A stretch of 64,000 nt of DNA from assembly GCF_025215095.1 (NCBI RefSeq), contig NZ_JALHAP010000081.1, positions 310,001 through 374,000 of the forward strand. Direction: 5' to 3'. Position 1 is the stretch's first letter, and each line of letters begins with the position of its first letter. The position numbers and the translations under genes were made by a program. Below are positions 40,389 through 61,542 of the stretch, piece by piece. The notes beneath the pieces are model-generated. The model did not search any database and was not told the origin of the DNA. It worked only from the letters and a program-made list of their open reading frames with translations. This DNA is from Dryocola boscaweniae (GTDB taxonomy: Bacteria > Pseudomonadota > Gammaproteobacteria > Enterobacterales > Enterobacteriaceae).

Positions 40389-40865
40389 ATGAAAGGTGAT
40401 ATTAAGATAATAAATTATCTCAATAAATTATTGGGAAACGAGCTTGTCGCGATCAATCAGTATTTTCTCCATGCGAGAATGTTCAAAAACTGGGGCCTGA
40501 TGCGCCTCAACGACGTCGAATACCACGAATCCATCGATGAAATGAAGCACGCCGATAAATACATCGAACGTATTTTATTTCTTGAAGGCATTCCAAACCT
40601 GCAGGACCTTGGCAAACTTCAAATCGGCGAAGACGTTGAGGAAATGCTGCAGTCAGATCTCAACCTGGAACTGGAGGGTGCTAAAGATCTGCGCGAAGCC
40701 ATAGCCTATGCGGATACCATCCATGACTATGTCAGCCGCGACATGATGATTCAAATCCTCGCAGAGGAAGAACATCACATTGACTGGCTTGAGACGGAAC
40801 TGGACTTGATTTCCAAAATTGGTTTGCAGAACTATCTCCAGTCACAGATTAAAGAGGCCAGTTGA
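40389..40865 (+). CDS. bfr: Bacterioferritin
   Basis: Heme-containing 24-mer iron store, 158 residues as in E. coli. The heme ligand Met52 is in [15 protein letters not shown]; ferroxidase ligands are Glu18, Glu51, His54, Glu94, Glu127 and His130 ([11 protein letters not shown]). AGCGGAGGGAGT precedes the ATG. Its 3' end overlaps the end of the convergent prepilin peptidase gene by 17 bases. Confidence 0.98.
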   Translation: MKGDIKIINYLNKLLGNELVAINQYFLHARMFKNWGLMRLNDVEYHESIDEMKHADKYIERILFLEGIPNLQDLGKLQIGEDVEEMLQSDLNLELEGAKDLREAIAYADTIHDYVSRDMMIQILAEEEHHIDWLETELDLISKIGLQNYLQSQIKEAS

Positions 40866-41361
40866 ACGCATTAATCTGTAAAGGGTAATGATTAAACCAT
40901 CCTGTGACGCCACCCGCTATCGCAAGGCAGGGCCCAAAAGGTAGCGGCGTGGTGAATAAGCTTTCAGAAGGTACTCGCCAGACTTTCGTTATCCCTGCCA
41001 TCGCTAAACCACATCCCGCTGCGATTAATACAATCCATTGTAAATTTTGCCAGCCATGCCATGCGCCTAATGCCGCCAGCAGCTTTATATCTCCATACCC
41101 TATACCCTCACGTTTGCGCAGATAAAAGTAGCACCAGTATAAAGACCACAAAGTTAAGTAACCCGCAACCGCTCCTGTTACGGCTGAAGCCAGGCTATCC
41201 GGAGAAATAAAAACGTGGAACAACAACCCGGTCCACAGCAGCGGATAGGTCAGATTGTCTGGCAATAGACGTTCCCGAAAATCAATCCAGCTAAGCCGAA
41301 GTAGTAGTGCAATGTATATAAAGATAAAGATCAACGTCGGCAGGGGAGGGAGAAAAGTCAT
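40849..41361 (-). CDS. Short type 4 prepilin peptidase (GspO/HopD-like)
   Basis: Inner-membrane aspartic peptidase of the A24 family, 170 residues with about five or six hydrophobic segments. Catalytic aspartates: [11 protein letters not shown] (Asp27) and [16 protein letters not shown] (GxGD). The N-terminal methyltransferase/zinc region of full prepilin peptidases is missing, and it is shorter than E. coli GspO (225). AGGAG eight bases before the ATG supports the short start. E. coli K-12 has gspO at this same spot next to bfr, but no other gsp gene is present here, so this may be a remnant or a stand-alone peptidase. Confidence 0.85.
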   Translation of the reverse strand: MTFLPPLPTLIFIFIYIALLLRLSWIDFRERLLPDNLTYPLLWTGLLFHVFISPDSLASAVTGAVAGYLTLWSLYWCYFYLRKREGIGYGDIKLLAALGAWHGWQNLQWIVLIAAGCGLAMAGITKVWRVPSESLFTTPLPFGPCLAIAGGVTGWFNHYPLQINAFNWPL

Positions 41362-41541
41362 AAGTAAGTCTCCTGAAAAAGTGAGCCAACACTAATTCAG
41401 AACGCTGGAGAGGAAAAACATAGATTGAGTAATACTCGGAACATCTTCCAGGGTTTTGCAGAGGCTTGCTGTTTTTTGCAAGCTAACTGGAACTTCGCAC
41501 GAGCTCATTGCAGAAAAGGCTGTTTAATTCGTAAGCATGGC

Positions 41542-41569
41542 TTGCTTAGTGGCCGTATTTACGTATAAT
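41542..41569 (+). promoter_or_regulatory. S10 operon promoter
   Basis: Perfect -10 TATAAT (41564-41569) and -35 TTGCTT (41542-41547) with a 16-base spacer. The discriminator GCGCGGGC is very GC-rich, as in stringently controlled ribosomal promoters. Start near 41577. The upstream 41362-41541 region holds nothing else I recognise. Confidence 0.85.
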
Positions 41570-41576
41570 GCGCGGG

Positions 41577-42054
<478 letters not shown>

Positions 42055-42073
42055 TCAGGTCATTGACGATTGA

Positions 42074-44469
<2,396 letters not shown>

Positions 44470-44482
44470 TTTTAGAGGATAA

Positions 44483-44764
<282 letters not shown>

Positions 44765-44769
44765 GGTAG

Positions 44770-46698
<1,929 letters not shown>

Positions 46699-46719
46699 TA
46701 CAGTAAGCCTTCTCAATAC

Positions 46720-46755
46720 AAATAAACGGCTCAGTAGTGGGCCGTTTATTTTTTC
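46720..46755 (+). terminator. S10 operon terminator
   Basis: AAATAAACGGC (46720-46730) and GCCGTTTATTT (46741-46751) pair over eleven bases around a ten-base loop, followed by more T. It separates the S10 operon from the spc promoter. Confidence 0.92.
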
Positions 46756-46784
46756 TACCCATATTCAGGAACCGGTGTTATAAT
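46756..46784 (+). promoter_or_regulatory. spc operon promoter
   Basis: Perfect -10 TATAAT (46779-46784) with a weak -35 area near 46756-46761 (TACCCA) and a GC-rich discriminator GCCGCGCCC, as in E. coli spc. The start would be near 46792, giving a leader of about 73 bases before rplN. Confidence 0.75.
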
Positions 46785-46852
46785 GCCGCGCCCTCGTTTA
46801 TGGGGCTTTTTACGACCTAAATATTAGGTCCCGAAGTAGTAGTTGACATTAG

Positions 46853-48434
<1,582 letters not shown>

Positions 48435-48461
48435 TTGTCACCAATTGAATCACGGGAGTAA

Positions 48462-48860
<399 letters not shown>

Positions 48861-48873
48861 TTGGAGGAATAAA

Positions 48874-49407
48874 ATGTCTCGTGTTGCTAAAGCACCGGTC
48901 GTTATTCCTGCTGGCGTAGAGGTAAAACTCAACGGTCAGGTTATTTCGATCAAAGGTAAGAACGGCGAGCTGACTCGTACTATCAACGATGCTGTTGAAG
49001 TTAATCACGCTGATAATGCTCTGACTTTCGCTCCGCGCGAAGGCTTTGCAAACGCGTGGGCCCAGGCGGGTACCACTCGTGCGTTATTAAATGCAATGGT
49101 TGTCGGTGTTACCGAAGGCTTCACTAAGAAGCTGCAGCTGGTTGGTGTAGGTTATCGTGCGGCTGTTAAAGGCGACGTGGTGAATTTAGCCCTGGGCTTC
49201 TCTCACCCTGTTGAGCATAAGCTGCCGGCGGGTATCACTGCTGAATGTCCGACTCAAACTGAAATCGTGCTGAAAGGCGCTGATAAACAGATGATCGGCC
49301 AAGTAGCTGCTGACCTGCGTGCCTACCGTCGTCCTGAGCCATATAAAGGCAAGGGTGTTCGTTACGCCGACGAAGTCGTGCGTACCAAAGAGGCTAAGAA
49401 GAAGTAA
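48874..49407 (+). CDS. rplF: 50S ribosomal protein L6
   Basis: 50S protein near the factor-binding site. It has 177 residues as in E. coli, with two related folds; the C-terminal half has [25 protein letters not shown] and [27 protein letters not shown] precedes the ATG. rplR follows after nine bases. Confidence 0.99.
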   Translation: MSRVAKAPVVIPAGVEVKLNGQVISIKGKNGELTRTINDAVEVNHADNALTFAPREGFANAWAQAGTTRALLNAMVVGVTEGFTKKLQLVGVGYRAAVKGDVVNLALGFSHPVEHKLPAGITAECPTQTEIVLKGADKQMIGQVAADLRAYRRPEPYKGKGVRYADEVVRTKEAKKK

Positions 49408-49770
<363 letters not shown>

Positions 49771-49775
49771 GGTAG

Positions 49776-50909
<1,134 letters not shown>

Positions 50910-50916
50910 GTAGCAG

Positions 50917-52248
50917 ATGGCAAAGCAACCGGGATTAGATTTTCAAAGTGCTAAAGGTGGGCTTGGCGAGCTGAAACGCAGACTGATGTTTGTTATCGGT
51001 GCGCTGATTGTGTTCCGCATTGGCTCTTTTATTCCGATCCCTGGTATTGATGCCGCTGTACTTGCCAAACTGCTTGAACAACAGCGAGGCACTATCATTG
51101 AAATGTTTAACATGTTCTCTGGTGGTGCTCTCAGCCGTGCTTCTATCTTTGCATTGGGTATCATGCCGTACATCTCGGCATCGATCATTATCCAGCTGCT
51201 AACGGTGGTTCATCCAGCGTTAGCAGAGTTAAAGAAAGAAGGGGAATCTGGTCGTCGTAAGATCAGCCAGTACACCCGTTACGGTACTCTGGTGTTGGCA
51301 ATATTCCAGTCTATCGGTATTGCTACCGGTTTGCCGAATATGCCTGGTATGCAGGGCTTGGTATTAAACCCAAGCTTTGCATTCTATTTCACCGCTGTTG
51401 TGAGTCTTGTCACCGGGACTATGTTCCTGATGTGGCTTGGCGAACAGATTACTGAACGTGGTATCGGCAACGGTATTTCAATCATAATCTTCGCTGGTAT
51501 TGTTGCGGGTTTACCGCCGGCCATTGGCCATACTATCGAACAAGCGCGGCAAGGCGACCTGCACTTCCTCCTGTTGCTGTTGGTTGCAGTATTAGTATTC
51601 GCAGTGACCTTCTTCGTTGTTTTTGTTGAGCGTGGCCAACGCCGCATTGTGGTAAACTACGCGAAACGTCAACAGGGTCGTCGTGTCTATGCTGCGCAGA
51701 GCACGCATTTACCGCTGAAAGTGAACATGGCAGGGGTTATCCCGGCGATCTTTGCTTCCAGTATTATTCTGTTCCCGGCGACCATCGCGTCATGGTTCGG
51801 GGGCGGTACCGGTTGGAACTGGCTGACAACAATTTCGCTGTATTTGCAGCCTGGGCAACCGCTTTATGTGTTACTCTATGCGTCTGCAATCATCTTCTTC
51901 TGTTTCTTCTATACGGCGTTGGTTTTCAACCCGCGTGAAACAGCAGATAACCTGAAGAAGTCCGGTGCATTTGTACCAGGAATTCGTCCGGGAGAACAAA
52001 CGGCGAAGTATATTGATAAAGTAATGACACGCCTGACTTTGGTTGGTGCGCTCTACATTACCTTTATCTGCCTAATCCCGGAGTTCATGCGTGATGCGAT
52101 GAAAGTGCCGTTCTACTTTGGTGGGACCTCACTGCTTATTGTCGTCGTGGTCATCATGGACTTTATGGCTCAAGTGCAAACTCTGATGATGTCTAGTCAG
52201 TATGAGTCTGCATTGAAGAAAGCGAACCTGAAAGGCTACGGCCGTTAA
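50917..52248 (+). CDS. secY: Preprotein translocase subunit SecY
   Basis: Central pore of the SecYEG translocon in the inner membrane. It has 443 residues as in E. coli, with ten membrane helices. The plug region ([27 protein letters not shown]) and the ribosome/SecA-binding cytoplasmic loops ([26 protein letters not shown]) are visible. Cotranscribed with the spc ribosomal genes; rpmJ follows after 30 bases. Confidence 0.99.
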   Translation: MAKQPGLDFQSAKGGLGELKRRLMFVIGALIVFRIGSFIPIPGIDAAVLAKLLEQQRGTIIEMFNMFSGGALSRASIFALGIMPYISASIIIQLLTVVHPALAELKKEGESGRRKISQYTRYGTLVLAIFQSIGIATGLPNMPGMQGLVLNPSFAFYFTAVVSLVTGTMFLMWLGEQITERGIGNGISIIIFAGIVAGLPPAIGHTIEQARQGDLHFLLLLLVAVLVFAVTFFVVFVERGQRRIVVNYAKRQQGRRVYAAQSTHLPLKVNMAGVIPAIFASSIILFPATIASWFGGGTGWNWLTTISLYLQPGQPLYVLLYASAIIFFCFFYTALVFNPRETADNLKKSGAFVPGIRPGEQTAKYIDKVMTRLTLVGALYITFICLIPEFMRDAMKVPFYFGGTSLLIVVVVIMDFMAQVQTLMMSSQYESALKKANLKGYGR

Positions 52249-52395
<147 letters not shown>

Positions 52396-52430
52396 TTATC
52401 TCGCATATTTTTCTTGCAAAGTTGGGTTGA

Positions 52431-52458
52431 GCTGGCTAGATTAGCCAGCCAATCTTTT
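52431..52458 (+). terminator. Hairpin after rpmJ
   Basis: GCTGGCTA (52431-52438), loop GAT, TAGCCAGC (52442-52449), then CAATCTTTTG. A partial terminator between spc and alpha, as expected since these operons are largely cotranscribed in E. coli. Confidence 0.7.
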
Positions 52459-52898
<440 letters not shown>

Positions 52899-52911
52899 TC
52901 GGGGTGATTGA

Positions 52912-53304
<393 letters not shown>

Positions 53305-53319
53305 CGCCCGTTTTTTTAG

Positions 53320-53958
<639 letters not shown>

Positions 53959-53983
53959 AGCTTAGTACCAAAGAGAGGACACA

Positions 53984-54973
53984 ATGCAGGGTTCTGTGAC
54001 AGAGTTTCTAAAACCGCGCCTGGTAGATATCGAGCAAGTGAGTTCGACGCACGCCAAGGTGACCCTTGAGCCTTTAGAGCGTGGCTTTGGCCATACTCTT
54101 GGTAACGCACTGCGCCGTATTCTGCTTTCGTCTATGCCGGGTTGCGCGGTGACTGAGGTTGAGATTGATGGTGTACTACATGAGTACAGCACCAAAGAAG
54201 GCGTTCAGGAAGATATCCTGGAAATCCTGCTCAACCTGAAAGGGCTGGCGGTGAGAGTTCAAGGCAAAGATGAGGTTATTCTTACCCTGAATAAATCTGG
54301 CATTGGCCCTGTGACTGCAGCCGACATCACTCATGATGGTGATGTCGAAATCGTCAAGCCGCAGCATGTGATCTGCCACCTGACCGATGAGAACGCATCT
54401 ATTAGTATGCGTATCAAAGTTCAGCGCGGTCGCGGTTATGTGCCGGCCTCTGCCCGAATTCATTCGGAAGAAGATGAGCGCCCAATCGGCCGTCTGCTGG
54501 TCGACGCCTGTTACAGCCCTGTAGAGCGTATTGCCTACAATGTTGAAGCAGCACGTGTTGAGCAGCGTACCGATCTGGACAAGCTGGTCATCGAAATGGA
54601 AACCAACGGCACAATCGATCCTGAAGAGGCGATTCGTCGTGCGGCAACCATTCTGGCTGAACAACTTGAAGCTTTCGTTGACCTACGTGATGTACGTCAG
54701 CCGGAAGTTAAAGAAGAGAAACCAGAATTCGATCCGATCTTGCTGCGCCCTGTTGACGATCTGGAATTGACTGTCCGCTCTGCTAACTGCCTTAAGGCAG
54801 AAGCTATCCACTATATCGGTGATCTGGTACAGCGTACTGAGGTTGAGCTGCTTAAAACGCCTAACCTTGGTAAAAAATCTCTTACTGAGATTAAAGACGT
54901 GCTGGCTTCCCGTGGACTGTCTCTGGGCATGCGCCTGGAAAACTGGCCACCGGCAAGCATCGCTGACGAGTAA
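53984..54973 (+). CDS. rpoA: RNA polymerase alpha subunit
   Basis: Assembles RNA polymerase and contacts UP elements and activators. It has 329 residues as in E. coli. The N-terminal domain (1-235) has [21 protein letters not shown], a linker follows, and the C-terminal domain (250-329) holds R265 in [18 protein letters not shown]. It lies between rpsD (25 bases) and rplQ (40 bases). Confidence 0.99.
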
Positions 54974-54989
54974 CCGGATCACAGGTTAA

Positions 54990-55400
<411 letters not shown>

Positions 55401-55413
55401 TCTGCAGTAACGT

Positions 55414-55441
55414 AAAAAAACCGGGCTTGCCCGGTTTTTTT
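55414..55441 (+). terminator. Alpha operon terminator
   Basis: CCGGG (55421-55425), loop CTTG, CCCGG (55430-55434), extended by paired A and T runs, ending in TTTTTTT. Strong intrinsic terminator after rplQ. Confidence 0.93.
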
Positions 55442-55513
55442 ATATCTGTAATTTCCTTTCCCGCATGCTTCCGTCGTATTCTTGTTTTATTCCCTTCCAG
55501 ATATTTAATGCTT

Positions 55514-55879
55514 ATGTGGTTAATCGATCGGTGGGCTGAACGCCATATCGTTGATGCTCAGCGTAAAGGTGAATTTGAAAATCTTCCCGGTGCAGGTGAA
55601 CCGCTTGTTCTTGAAGATGATTCCTCTGTTCCTGCAGAATTACGAAGTGCTTACCGGCTCCTGAAGAATGCAGGTTGTTTGCCACCTGAAATTCAGCACC
55701 GTAAAGATGCCCTTGAACTTCAGGACCTGCTTAAATCCATCAACCATGAGCATCCGGACTACCATGCGCTCAGTAAAAAATTTACTCTGCTTGAATTGAA
55801 GCTACGCCAGGCGGGTTTAAGCACCGATTTCCTGCATGGGGAATATGCGAATAAGCTGATTCATAAAGTGGAGAAATAG
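55514..55879 (+). CDS. yhdN: DUF1992-family protein YhdN
   Basis: Soluble protein of 121 residues (E. coli about 122) of the DnaJ-homologue-like DUF1992 family: MWLIDRWAERHIVDAQRKGEFENLPGAGEPL. Function not established. I chose the ATG at 55514 by family start; an in-frame ATG two codons earlier (55508) is equally possible and neither has a good ribosome site. A longer reading from 55427 begins inside the rplQ terminator and is rejected. zntR follows after three bases. Confidence 0.88.
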   Translation: MWLIDRWAERHIVDAQRKGEFENLPGAGEPLVLEDDSSVPAELRSAYRLLKNAGCLPPEIQHRKDALELQDLLKSINHEHPDYHALSKKFTLLELKLRQAGLSTDFLHGEYANKLIHKVEK

Positions 55880-55882
55880 GTT

Positions 55883-56299
55883 ATGTATCGTATTGGAGAA
55901 CTGGCCAAACTGGCAGATGTTACGCCTGATACCATTCGTTATTACGAAAAGCAGCAAATGATGGAACATGAGGAAAGAACTGAGGGAGGATTCCGGCTCT
56001 ACAGCAAAACCGACCTTCAGCGTCTGAAGTTTATTCGTTATGCCAAGCAGCTCGGCTTCACGCTTGAAACTATACGTGAACTATTATCGATTCGAATCGA
56101 TCCTGAACATCACACCTGTCAGGAGTCAAAAGGCATTGTTCAAAGCCGTTTGCGGGAGGTTGAGTCAAAAATTAGCGAACTTGAGCACATGCGTAAGTCG
56201 CTGCAACGACTGAATGATGCTTGCTGCGGTAGCGCGCACAGCAGTGTTTATTGCTCCATTCTCGAAGCGCTGGAGCAAGGTGCGAGCAATACAAAATAG
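55883..56299 (+). CDS. zntR: Zn(II)-responsive MerR-family regulator ZntR
   Basis: Activates zntA zinc export by twisting its promoter DNA when zinc binds. It has 138 residues (E. coli 141). The winged helix-turn-helix is at about 1-70 ([20 protein letters not shown]). Zinc ligands are in place: Cys79 (HHTCQES), Cys114, Cys115, His119 and Cys124 ([12 protein letters not shown]). It starts three bases after yhdN, so they share a transcript. Confidence 0.95.
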   Translation: MYRIGELAKLADVTPDTIRYYEKQQMMEHEERTEGGFRLYSKTDLQRLKFIRYAKQLGFTLETIRELLSIRIDPEHHTCQESKGIVQSRLREVESKISELEHMRKSLQRLNDACCGSAHSSVYCSILEALEQGASNTK

Positions 56300-56363
56300 T
56301 TATTGCAGTATAGTATTTACGGGCATAGAATCGCGCCGTTATTTTAATCAAACCGGAGTTTTT

Positions 56364-56606
56364 ATGAGCCACTATCAGCACAAGAAAGGGGTTATCAAGG
56401 ATAATGCCATTGAGGCTTTATTACACGACCCGCTATTTCGCCAAAGAGTTGAGAAGAGCAAGAAAGGAAAAGGAAGTTATCAGCGTAATGCAAAACATGG
56501 CAAACGGGGTAACTGGGAGGCCAGTGGCAAACAAGCAAATCGCTTTTTTACCACTGGCCTTCTGCTTTTAAAGCACAGTATTAGATCCGTTCATTCTGCT
56601 GTTTGA
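56364..56606 (+). CDS. arfA: Alternative ribosome-rescue factor ArfA
   Basis: Rescues ribosomes stalled on mRNAs that lack a stop, by recruiting RF2, as a back-up to tmRNA. The full frame has 80 codons (E. coli 72): [25 protein letters not shown] then a basic Lys/Arg-rich part and [21 protein letters not shown]. The functional part ends before about residue 55; a strong hairpin (56518-56560) falls in the 3' part of the gene, so the mRNA is probably cut or ended without a stop codon. GGAG precedes the ATG. The 3' end overlaps convergent mscL by 26 bases. Confidence 0.93.
   Translation: MSHYQHKKGVIKDNAIEALLHDPLFRQRVEKSKKGKGSYQRNAKHGKRGNWEASGKQANRFFTTGLLLLKHSIRSVHSAV
56518..56560 (+). promoter_or_regulatory. 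Hairpin inside arfA (non-stop mRNA control)
   Basis: AGGCCAGTGG (56518-56527) pairs perfectly over ten bases with CCACTGGCCT (56551-56560), loop of 23 bases, followed by TCTGCTTTTA. In E. coli such a hairpin leads to termination or RNase III cleavage inside arfA, so the product is tagged by tmRNA and destroyed unless tmRNA fails. Confidence 0.85.
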
Positions 56607-56994
56607 GCAGATCGCGAATTTCACTCAGTAAAACTTCTTCTTTAGTTGGAGCAGGTGGTGCTTCTGGTTCTTCTTTTTTCTTACGATTGAGCTTATTGAT
56701 CACTTTGATCGCCATGAAAATTGCAAAAGCAACAATCAGGAAATCAAAAATATTCTGAATAAACACGCCGTAATGCATGACCACAGCAGGAATGTCGCCT
56801 ACTGCAGGTCTTAACGTGAGAGCGAACTGTTTAAAATCAACACCACCAATCAGCAACCCAAGCGGCGGCATAATGATATCCGCCACCAGTGAAGAAACAA
56901 TTTTCCCGAAAGCGGCGCCAATAATTACACCCACTGCCAAATCAACAACATTTCCGCGCATCGCAAATTCGCGGAATTCTTTTAACATACTCAT
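56581..56994 (-). CDS. mscL: Large-conductance mechanosensitive channel MscL
   Basis: Pentameric inner-membrane channel that releases solutes on sudden osmotic downshock. It has 137 residues (E. coli 136). Two helices: TM1 [23 protein letters not shown] and TM2 [19 protein letters not shown], with Gly22 at the gate and a charged cytoplasmic bundle at the end. AGGAG seven bases before the ATG at 56994 fixes the start; the in-frame extension to 57054 is rejected. Downstream of trkA on the same strand. Confidence 0.97.
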   Translation of the reverse strand: MSMLKEFREFAMRGNVVDLAVGVIIGAAFGKIVSSLVADIIMPPLGLLIGGVDFKQFALTLRPAVGDIPAVVMHYGVFIQNIFDFLIVAFAIFMAIKVINKLNRKKKEEPEAPPAPTKEEVLLSEIRDLLKQQNERI

Positions 56995-57154
56995 TTTTAT
57001 CTCCTTGTACTGGCTGACGCTAATAAGTCTAACAAAGGATGACTCGATTGCCATTACAGCGAGAAATAAGAATTTCCCGCTAAGCCCTTATTTTTAGAAT
57101 GGTTTCCTTTGTGAAAGGAATAAATGGGCAGCATGATTATCTGCCCATATAGCA

Positions 57155-58531
57155 TTAGAGGAAGAATGGGCTTGGCTGGAACAGACGTTCAACGTCACTA
57201 ACAAATTTCTTATCTGTCAGGAACATAATGACGTGATCGCCTTGTTCAATACGCAGGTTATCATTAGCAATCATGACATCGTTACCACGAACGACTGCGC
57301 CAATGATGGTACCCGGCGGTAGCTTAATTTCATCAATCACCCGTCCAACAACCCTGGATGTGCTTTCGTCACCATGCGCCACGGCTTCGATGGCTTCCGC
57401 AACGCCACGGCGTAAAGAAGAAACCCCAACGATATCAGCCTTACGCACGTGGCCTAAAAGGGCCGAAATTGTTGCCTGCTGGGGGGATATTGCAATATCG
57501 ATGACGCTGCCCTGAACCAAATCGACGTAGGCGCGACGCTGGATCAACACCATCACCTTTTTGGCACCCATTCGCTTTGCAAGCATCGCAGACATAATGT
57601 TCGCTTCATCATCGTTGGTGACGGCAATAAACAGATCAACCTGTTCAATGTGCTCTTCGGCCAGCAGCTCCTGATCGGAGGCGTCACCATAGAAGACGAT
57701 GGTATTTTGCAGCATCTCGGCCAATTCAGCCGCTCGCTGAGGATCGCGTTCAATAAGCTTAACGCTGTAATCTTTTTCAAGCCGTTGTGCCAGGCCCGCA
57801 CCAATATTACCGCCGCCAACGAGCATGATTCGCTTGTATGGCTTTTCGAGCCTTTGCAGTTCGCTCATCACCGCGCGGATATGCTGAGATGCCGCAATAA
57901 AGAAGACTTCGTCGCCCGCTTCCACAATGGTTGATCCTTGTGGGCGAATAGGATGGTCATGACGGAAAATCGCAGCAACACGCGTTTCAATGTGCGGCAT
58001 ATGCTCACGCATTGCCGACAGTGCATTCCCCACCAGCGGCCCGCCGTAATAGGCTTTGACTACAGCCAGGCTAACTTTGCCCTCAGCGAAGTTGACCACC
58101 TGCAGCGCGCCAGGATATTCAATAAGACGATAGATGTTATCGATAACCAGTTGTTCAGGTGCGATAAGGTGATCGATAGGGACGGCTTCGGCATTGAACA
58201 GGCGTTCTGCATCGCGAACATAATCAGGCGCACGGATACGCGCTATACGGTTCGGCGTATTAAACAGGGAATATGCTACCTGGCAGGCGATCATATTTGT
58301 TTCATCGGAGCTGGTGACAGCCACAAGCATATCGGCATCATCTGCCCCGGCTTCACGCAAAACGCGTGGATGTGAACCGTGTCCCTGAACAACACGGAGA
58401 TCAAACTTATCCTGCAGGCTGCGCAGGCGATCCTGATTCGTGTCCACAACGGTTATGTCGTTGTTTTCACCCGCCAGGTTTTCTGCCAGGGTACCGCCAA
58501 CCTGGCCGGCGCCCAGAATGATTATTTTCAT
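57155..58531 (-). CDS. trkA: Potassium uptake regulatory protein TrkA
   Basis: Peripheral membrane NAD-binding subunit that gates the TrkG/TrkH potassium channels. It has 458 residues as in E. coli, made of two similar halves, each an RCK_N Rossmann domain ([16 protein letters not shown] and [17 protein letters not shown]) followed by an RCK_C domain. Follows rsmB by 47 bases on the minus strand, 160 bases before mscL. Confidence 0.97.
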   Translation of the reverse strand: MKIIILGAGQVGGTLAENLAGENNDITVVDTNQDRLRSLQDKFDLRVVQGHGSHPRVLREAGADDADMLVAVTSSDETNMIACQVAYSLFNTPNRIARIRAPDYVRDAERLFNAEAVPIDHLIAPEQLVIDNIYRLIEYPGALQVVNFAEGKVSLAVVKAYYGGPLVGNALSAMREHMPHIETRVAAIFRHDHPIRPQGSTIVEAGDEVFFIAASQHIRAVMSELQRLEKPYKRIMLVGGGNIGAGLAQRLEKDYSVKLIERDPQRAAELAEMLQNTIVFYGDASDQELLAEEHIEQVDLFIAVTNDDEANIMSAMLAKRMGAKKVMVLIQRRAYVDLVQGSVIDIAISPQQATISALLGHVRKADIVGVSSLRRGVAEAIEAVAHGDESTSRVVGRVIDEIKLPPGTIIGAVVRGNDVMIANDNLRIEQGDHVIMFLTDKKFVSDVERLFQPSPFFL

Positions 58532-58578
58532 TTTTTATAGCTTCATTATGATGAAACTGACGACTCAGTGAGCCTGAG

Positions 58579-59868
58579 TCAGATTTTAATAAGCTTAGCG
58601 TAAAAGAAGCCGTCACCTTCTTGCTCCGCCGGCAAATTCTGAATGCCGGGTTGCTCTGGCGTGCCGGTCTCCACCAGCTTTGCTTCCGGATGGCGTGAGA
58701 GGAAACCAGCAACCTGGAGGCTATTCTCTTCGGGGAGAATGGAACAGGTTGCATAAAGCAGCGTGCCGCCCATTTTCAGATGCGGCCAGACGGCGTCGAG
58801 TATCTCTTTTTGCAGCTCAGCCAGTTCGGCTATATCCCTGTCTCGGCGAAGCCATTTAATATCGGGATGACGACGGATTACGCCAGTAGCTGAACACGGA
58901 GCATCAAGCAAAATTCGGTCGAACTGCTGTTTACCGCACCATTGCGAAGGGAAACGGCCGTCGCCTTGCTTCACTTCGGCGCTCATACCAAGGCGCTGAA
59001 GATTTTCATGCACGCGTTTGAGGCGTTGTGGATCAACATCCACCGCCATAACTTTAGCCGCTGGTGCTGCTTCCAGAATATGCGTGGTTTTTCCGCCGGG
59101 AGCCGCACACAAATCCAGGATCGACTCGCCATCTTTTGGATCCAGCAGATCAACGCAGCCCTGAGCCGAGGCGTCCTGAACGGTCACCCAACCCTGATCG
59201 AAACCCGGCAAGGCATGAACGGGCGCAGGTGTATCAAGACGCACGGCATCGCGATATTGCAGATGAGAATGCCCTTCCAGCCCGGCTTCTTTCAGCAGCT
59301 TCAGCCATTCATCACGAGAATGATGCTGTCGGTTAACACGAAGCCACATCGGCGGTCGTTGGTTATTGGCCTCAAGAATGCTTTGCCATCTATCCGGCCA
59401 GGCTTTTTTAATTCGTTGTATAAGCCAGGAAGGATGAAGGAAACGGCTTTCATGTTTGGCTGCTTCGGCCATCAGCTCTTCCTGTTGGCGCTGGAACTGA
59501 CGCAGGACGCCGTTGATTAGCCCTTTCAGATTCTGACGCTTGATGGCAACGGCACCCTCAACTGTTTCTGCCAGAGCTGCGTGCGCCGGGATGCGGGTAT
59601 AAAGCAGTTGATAAAAACCCACCATAATGAGGTAGTGGATGGTGCGCTGTTTGCCCGTCATTGGGCGGGACATCAGTTTACCCACCAGCCATTCTAGCTG
59701 TGGCAGCGTACGTAATACGCCAAAGCACAGCTCCTGAAGTAGCGCTTTATCTTTATCAGCGACCTTTTGTTGCATTGGCGGCAACACATTGCTGAGCGAT
59801 TGCCCTTTTTCGACAACCTGCTCAATGGTCTGGGCTGCCAGACTGCGAAGATTTAAGGATTTTTTCAT
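58579..59868 (-). CDS. rsmB: 16S rRNA m5C967 methyltransferase
   Basis: Methylates C967 of 16S rRNA in the cytoplasm with SAM. It has 429 residues as in E. coli: an N-terminal NusB-like domain (about 1-140) and the methyltransferase with [32 protein letters not shown] (second Cys) and [11 protein letters not shown] (catalytic Cys). I chose the ATG at 59868 (MKKSLNLRS), which matches the E. coli length, over an extension to 59901. Third in def-fmt-rsmB-trkA. Confidence 0.97.
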   Translation of the reverse strand: MKKSLNLRSLAAQTIEQVVEKGQSLSNVLPPMQQKVADKDKALLQELCFGVLRTLPQLEWLVGKLMSRPMTGKQRTIHYLIMVGFYQLLYTRIPAHAALAETVEGAVAIKRQNLKGLINGVLRQFQRQQEELMAEAAKHESRFLHPSWLIQRIKKAWPDRWQSILEANNQRPPMWLRVNRQHHSRDEWLKLLKEAGLEGHSHLQYRDAVRLDTPAPVHALPGFDQGWVTVQDASAQGCVDLLDPKDGESILDLCAAPGGKTTHILEAAPAAKVMAVDVDPQRLKRVHENLQRLGMSAEVKQGDGRFPSQWCGKQQFDRILLDAPCSATGVIRRHPDIKWLRRDRDIAELAELQKEILDAVWPHLKMGGTLLYATCSILPEENSLQVAGFLSRHPEAKLVETGTPEQPGIQNLPAEQEGDGFFYAKLIKI

Positions 59869-59942
59869 AGCCACGCTCTGTTTTCCGGCGCTTAAAAACA
59901 AAAATGCCCAGGAATTTTCCCGGGCGTAAGATATTTATTGTC

Positions 59943-60890
59943 TCAGGCGAGAAGGGCGCCTGGCTCGAACCATTCACGACGCGAATTCAACAGATCCTGC
60001 GCTGTCATCGCTTTTTTACCCGCAGGTTGCAGCTCTTCCAGATTTAAAACGCCTTCCGCGGTCGCGACCTGAATGCCATGTTTGCTGGCTTCCAGGATAG
60101 TACCCGGCGCTGCACGGGTTTGTTCATTGATGGCTGTCGCTCGCCAGACTTTGACTGGCTGCCCATCAATTTCTAACCAGCTCATTGGCCACGGATTGAA
60201 TGCGCGAATGCAACGCTCCAACTGAAATGCGCCAAGCGACCAGTCGATGCGTGCCTCTTCTTTGCTGAGCTTCTCAGCGTAAGTCACCAGCGCTTCGTCC
60301 TGAACTTCTGGCTGAGCGGTGCCTGCGGCTAACTGGCTTAACGTTTCCAGCAAACCTTGCGGACCAAGCTCGGCAAGCCTGTCGTAAAGTGTTGCGCTGG
60401 TATCTTGCGGAGTAATGTCGCAGGCAAGCTTATAAAGCATATCGCCTGTGTCCAGCCCAACGTCCATTTGCATGATGGTGACGCCTGTTTGCGCATCGCC
60501 CGCCCATAAAGAACGCTGAATAGGCGCAGCTCCGCGCCAGCGTGGAAGCAATGAGCCATGCACATTAATGCAGCCGAGGCGTGGCATATCGAGCACGGCT
60601 TTTGGGAGAATCAGTCCGTAAGCTACAACAACCATCACGTCCGCATTTAAATCGGCAATCAGCTGCTGGTTTTCTACAGGGCGCAATGATGCCGGTTGGA
60701 ATACAGGGATCTCTTTTTCGCAAGCCAGTACTTTTACCGGGCTTGGCATAAGCTTCTTGCCGCGACCAGCCGGGCGGTCAGGCTGTGTGAAAACACCGAC
60801 AACCTGATGCTGAGAAGACAACAGCGCATCAAGATGACGCGCTGCAAAATCGGGAGTTCCGGCGAAAATAATACGCAGTGAATCTGACAC
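59943..60890 (-). CDS. fmt: Methionyl-tRNA formyltransferase
   Basis: Formylates initiator Met-tRNA with 10-formyl-tetrahydrofolate. It has 315 residues as in E. coli. Catalytic residues lie in [17 protein letters not shown] (Asn, His) and in MDVGLDTGD (Asp); the C-terminal OB-like domain binds tRNA. It is 14 bases after def, which removes the formyl group again from new proteins; the pairing is usual. Confidence 0.98.
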   Translation of the reverse strand: MSDSLRIIFAGTPDFAARHLDALLSSQHQVVGVFTQPDRPAGRGKKLMPSPVKVLACEKEIPVFQPASLRPVENQQLIADLNADVMVVVAYGLILPKAVLDMPRLGCINVHGSLLPRWRGAAPIQRSLWAGDAQTGVTIMQMDVGLDTGDMLYKLACDITPQDTSATLYDRLAELGPQGLLETLSQLAAGTAQPEVQDEALVTYAEKLSKEEARIDWSLGAFQLERCIRAFNPWPMSWLEIDGQPVKVWRATAINEQTRAAPGTILEASKHGIQVATAEGVLNLEELQPAGKKAMTAQDLLNSRREWFEPGALLA

Positions 60891-60904
60891 GTTGATTTCT
60901 GTCC

Positions 60905-61414
60905 TTAAGCTTTCGCTTTCAAACGGTCGAGTTTTTCAACTTTCTGACGAATACGCTGTTGTTTTAGTGGCGACAGATAATCGATAAACAGCTTACCGAC
61001 CAGGTGATCCATTTCATGCTGGATGCAGATTGCCAGCAGGCCATCTGCTTCAAGTTCGTAAGGCTTACCTTCACGATCCAGCGCACGAATTTTCACTTTC
61101 TCAGCGCGTGGCACCAGGGCACGCTGTTCCGGAATTGAAAGGCAGCCCTCTTCAATTCCGGTTTCGCCGCTTTTTTCCAGTAGTTCAGGGTTGATCAGCA
61201 CCAGCTGCTCGTCGCGATTTTCGGAAACATCAATAACGATAATACGCTGATGGATATCGACCTGAGTCGCCGCAAGGCCGATACCTTCTTCGTCATACAT
61301 GGTGTCGAACATATCATCAACGATACGTTGAATTTCCGCATTCACTTCTTTGACCGGCGTAGCGACTTTGCGAAGTCGCTCGTCCGGAATATGTAACACT
61401 TGCAAAACTGCCAT
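60905..61414 (-). CDS. def: Peptide deformylase
   Basis: Fe(II) enzyme that removes the formyl group from nascent proteins. It has 169 residues as in E. coli. All three motifs are present: [14 protein letters not shown] (Cys ligand) and QHEMDHL (two His ligands and catalytic Glu). First gene of the minus-strand operon, divergent from dprA with 128 bases between. Confidence 0.98.
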   Translation of the reverse strand: MAVLQVLHIPDERLRKVATPVKEVNAEIQRIVDDMFDTMYDEEGIGLAATQVDIHQRIIVIDVSENRDEQLVLINPELLEKSGETGIEEGCLSIPEQRALVPRAEKVKIRALDREGKPYELEADGLLAICIQHEMDHLVGKLFIDYLSPLKQQRIRQKVEKLDRLKAKA

Positions 61415-61542
61415 AAATATCCAGAGCTGTGTTCAATTGATGAAAGGATTATTCCTTCTATTCTAGACAAAACCCCCCCTGATTGACAGCATCAGTGACC
61501 AATCGCAAGGATTGCTTTTATAGCTTATGGCAGGGAGAAACT

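Noticed and set aside
61483..61542. N-terminal extension of dprA
   Set aside because: The GTG at 61543 has AGGGAG upstream and gives the E. coli length of 374.
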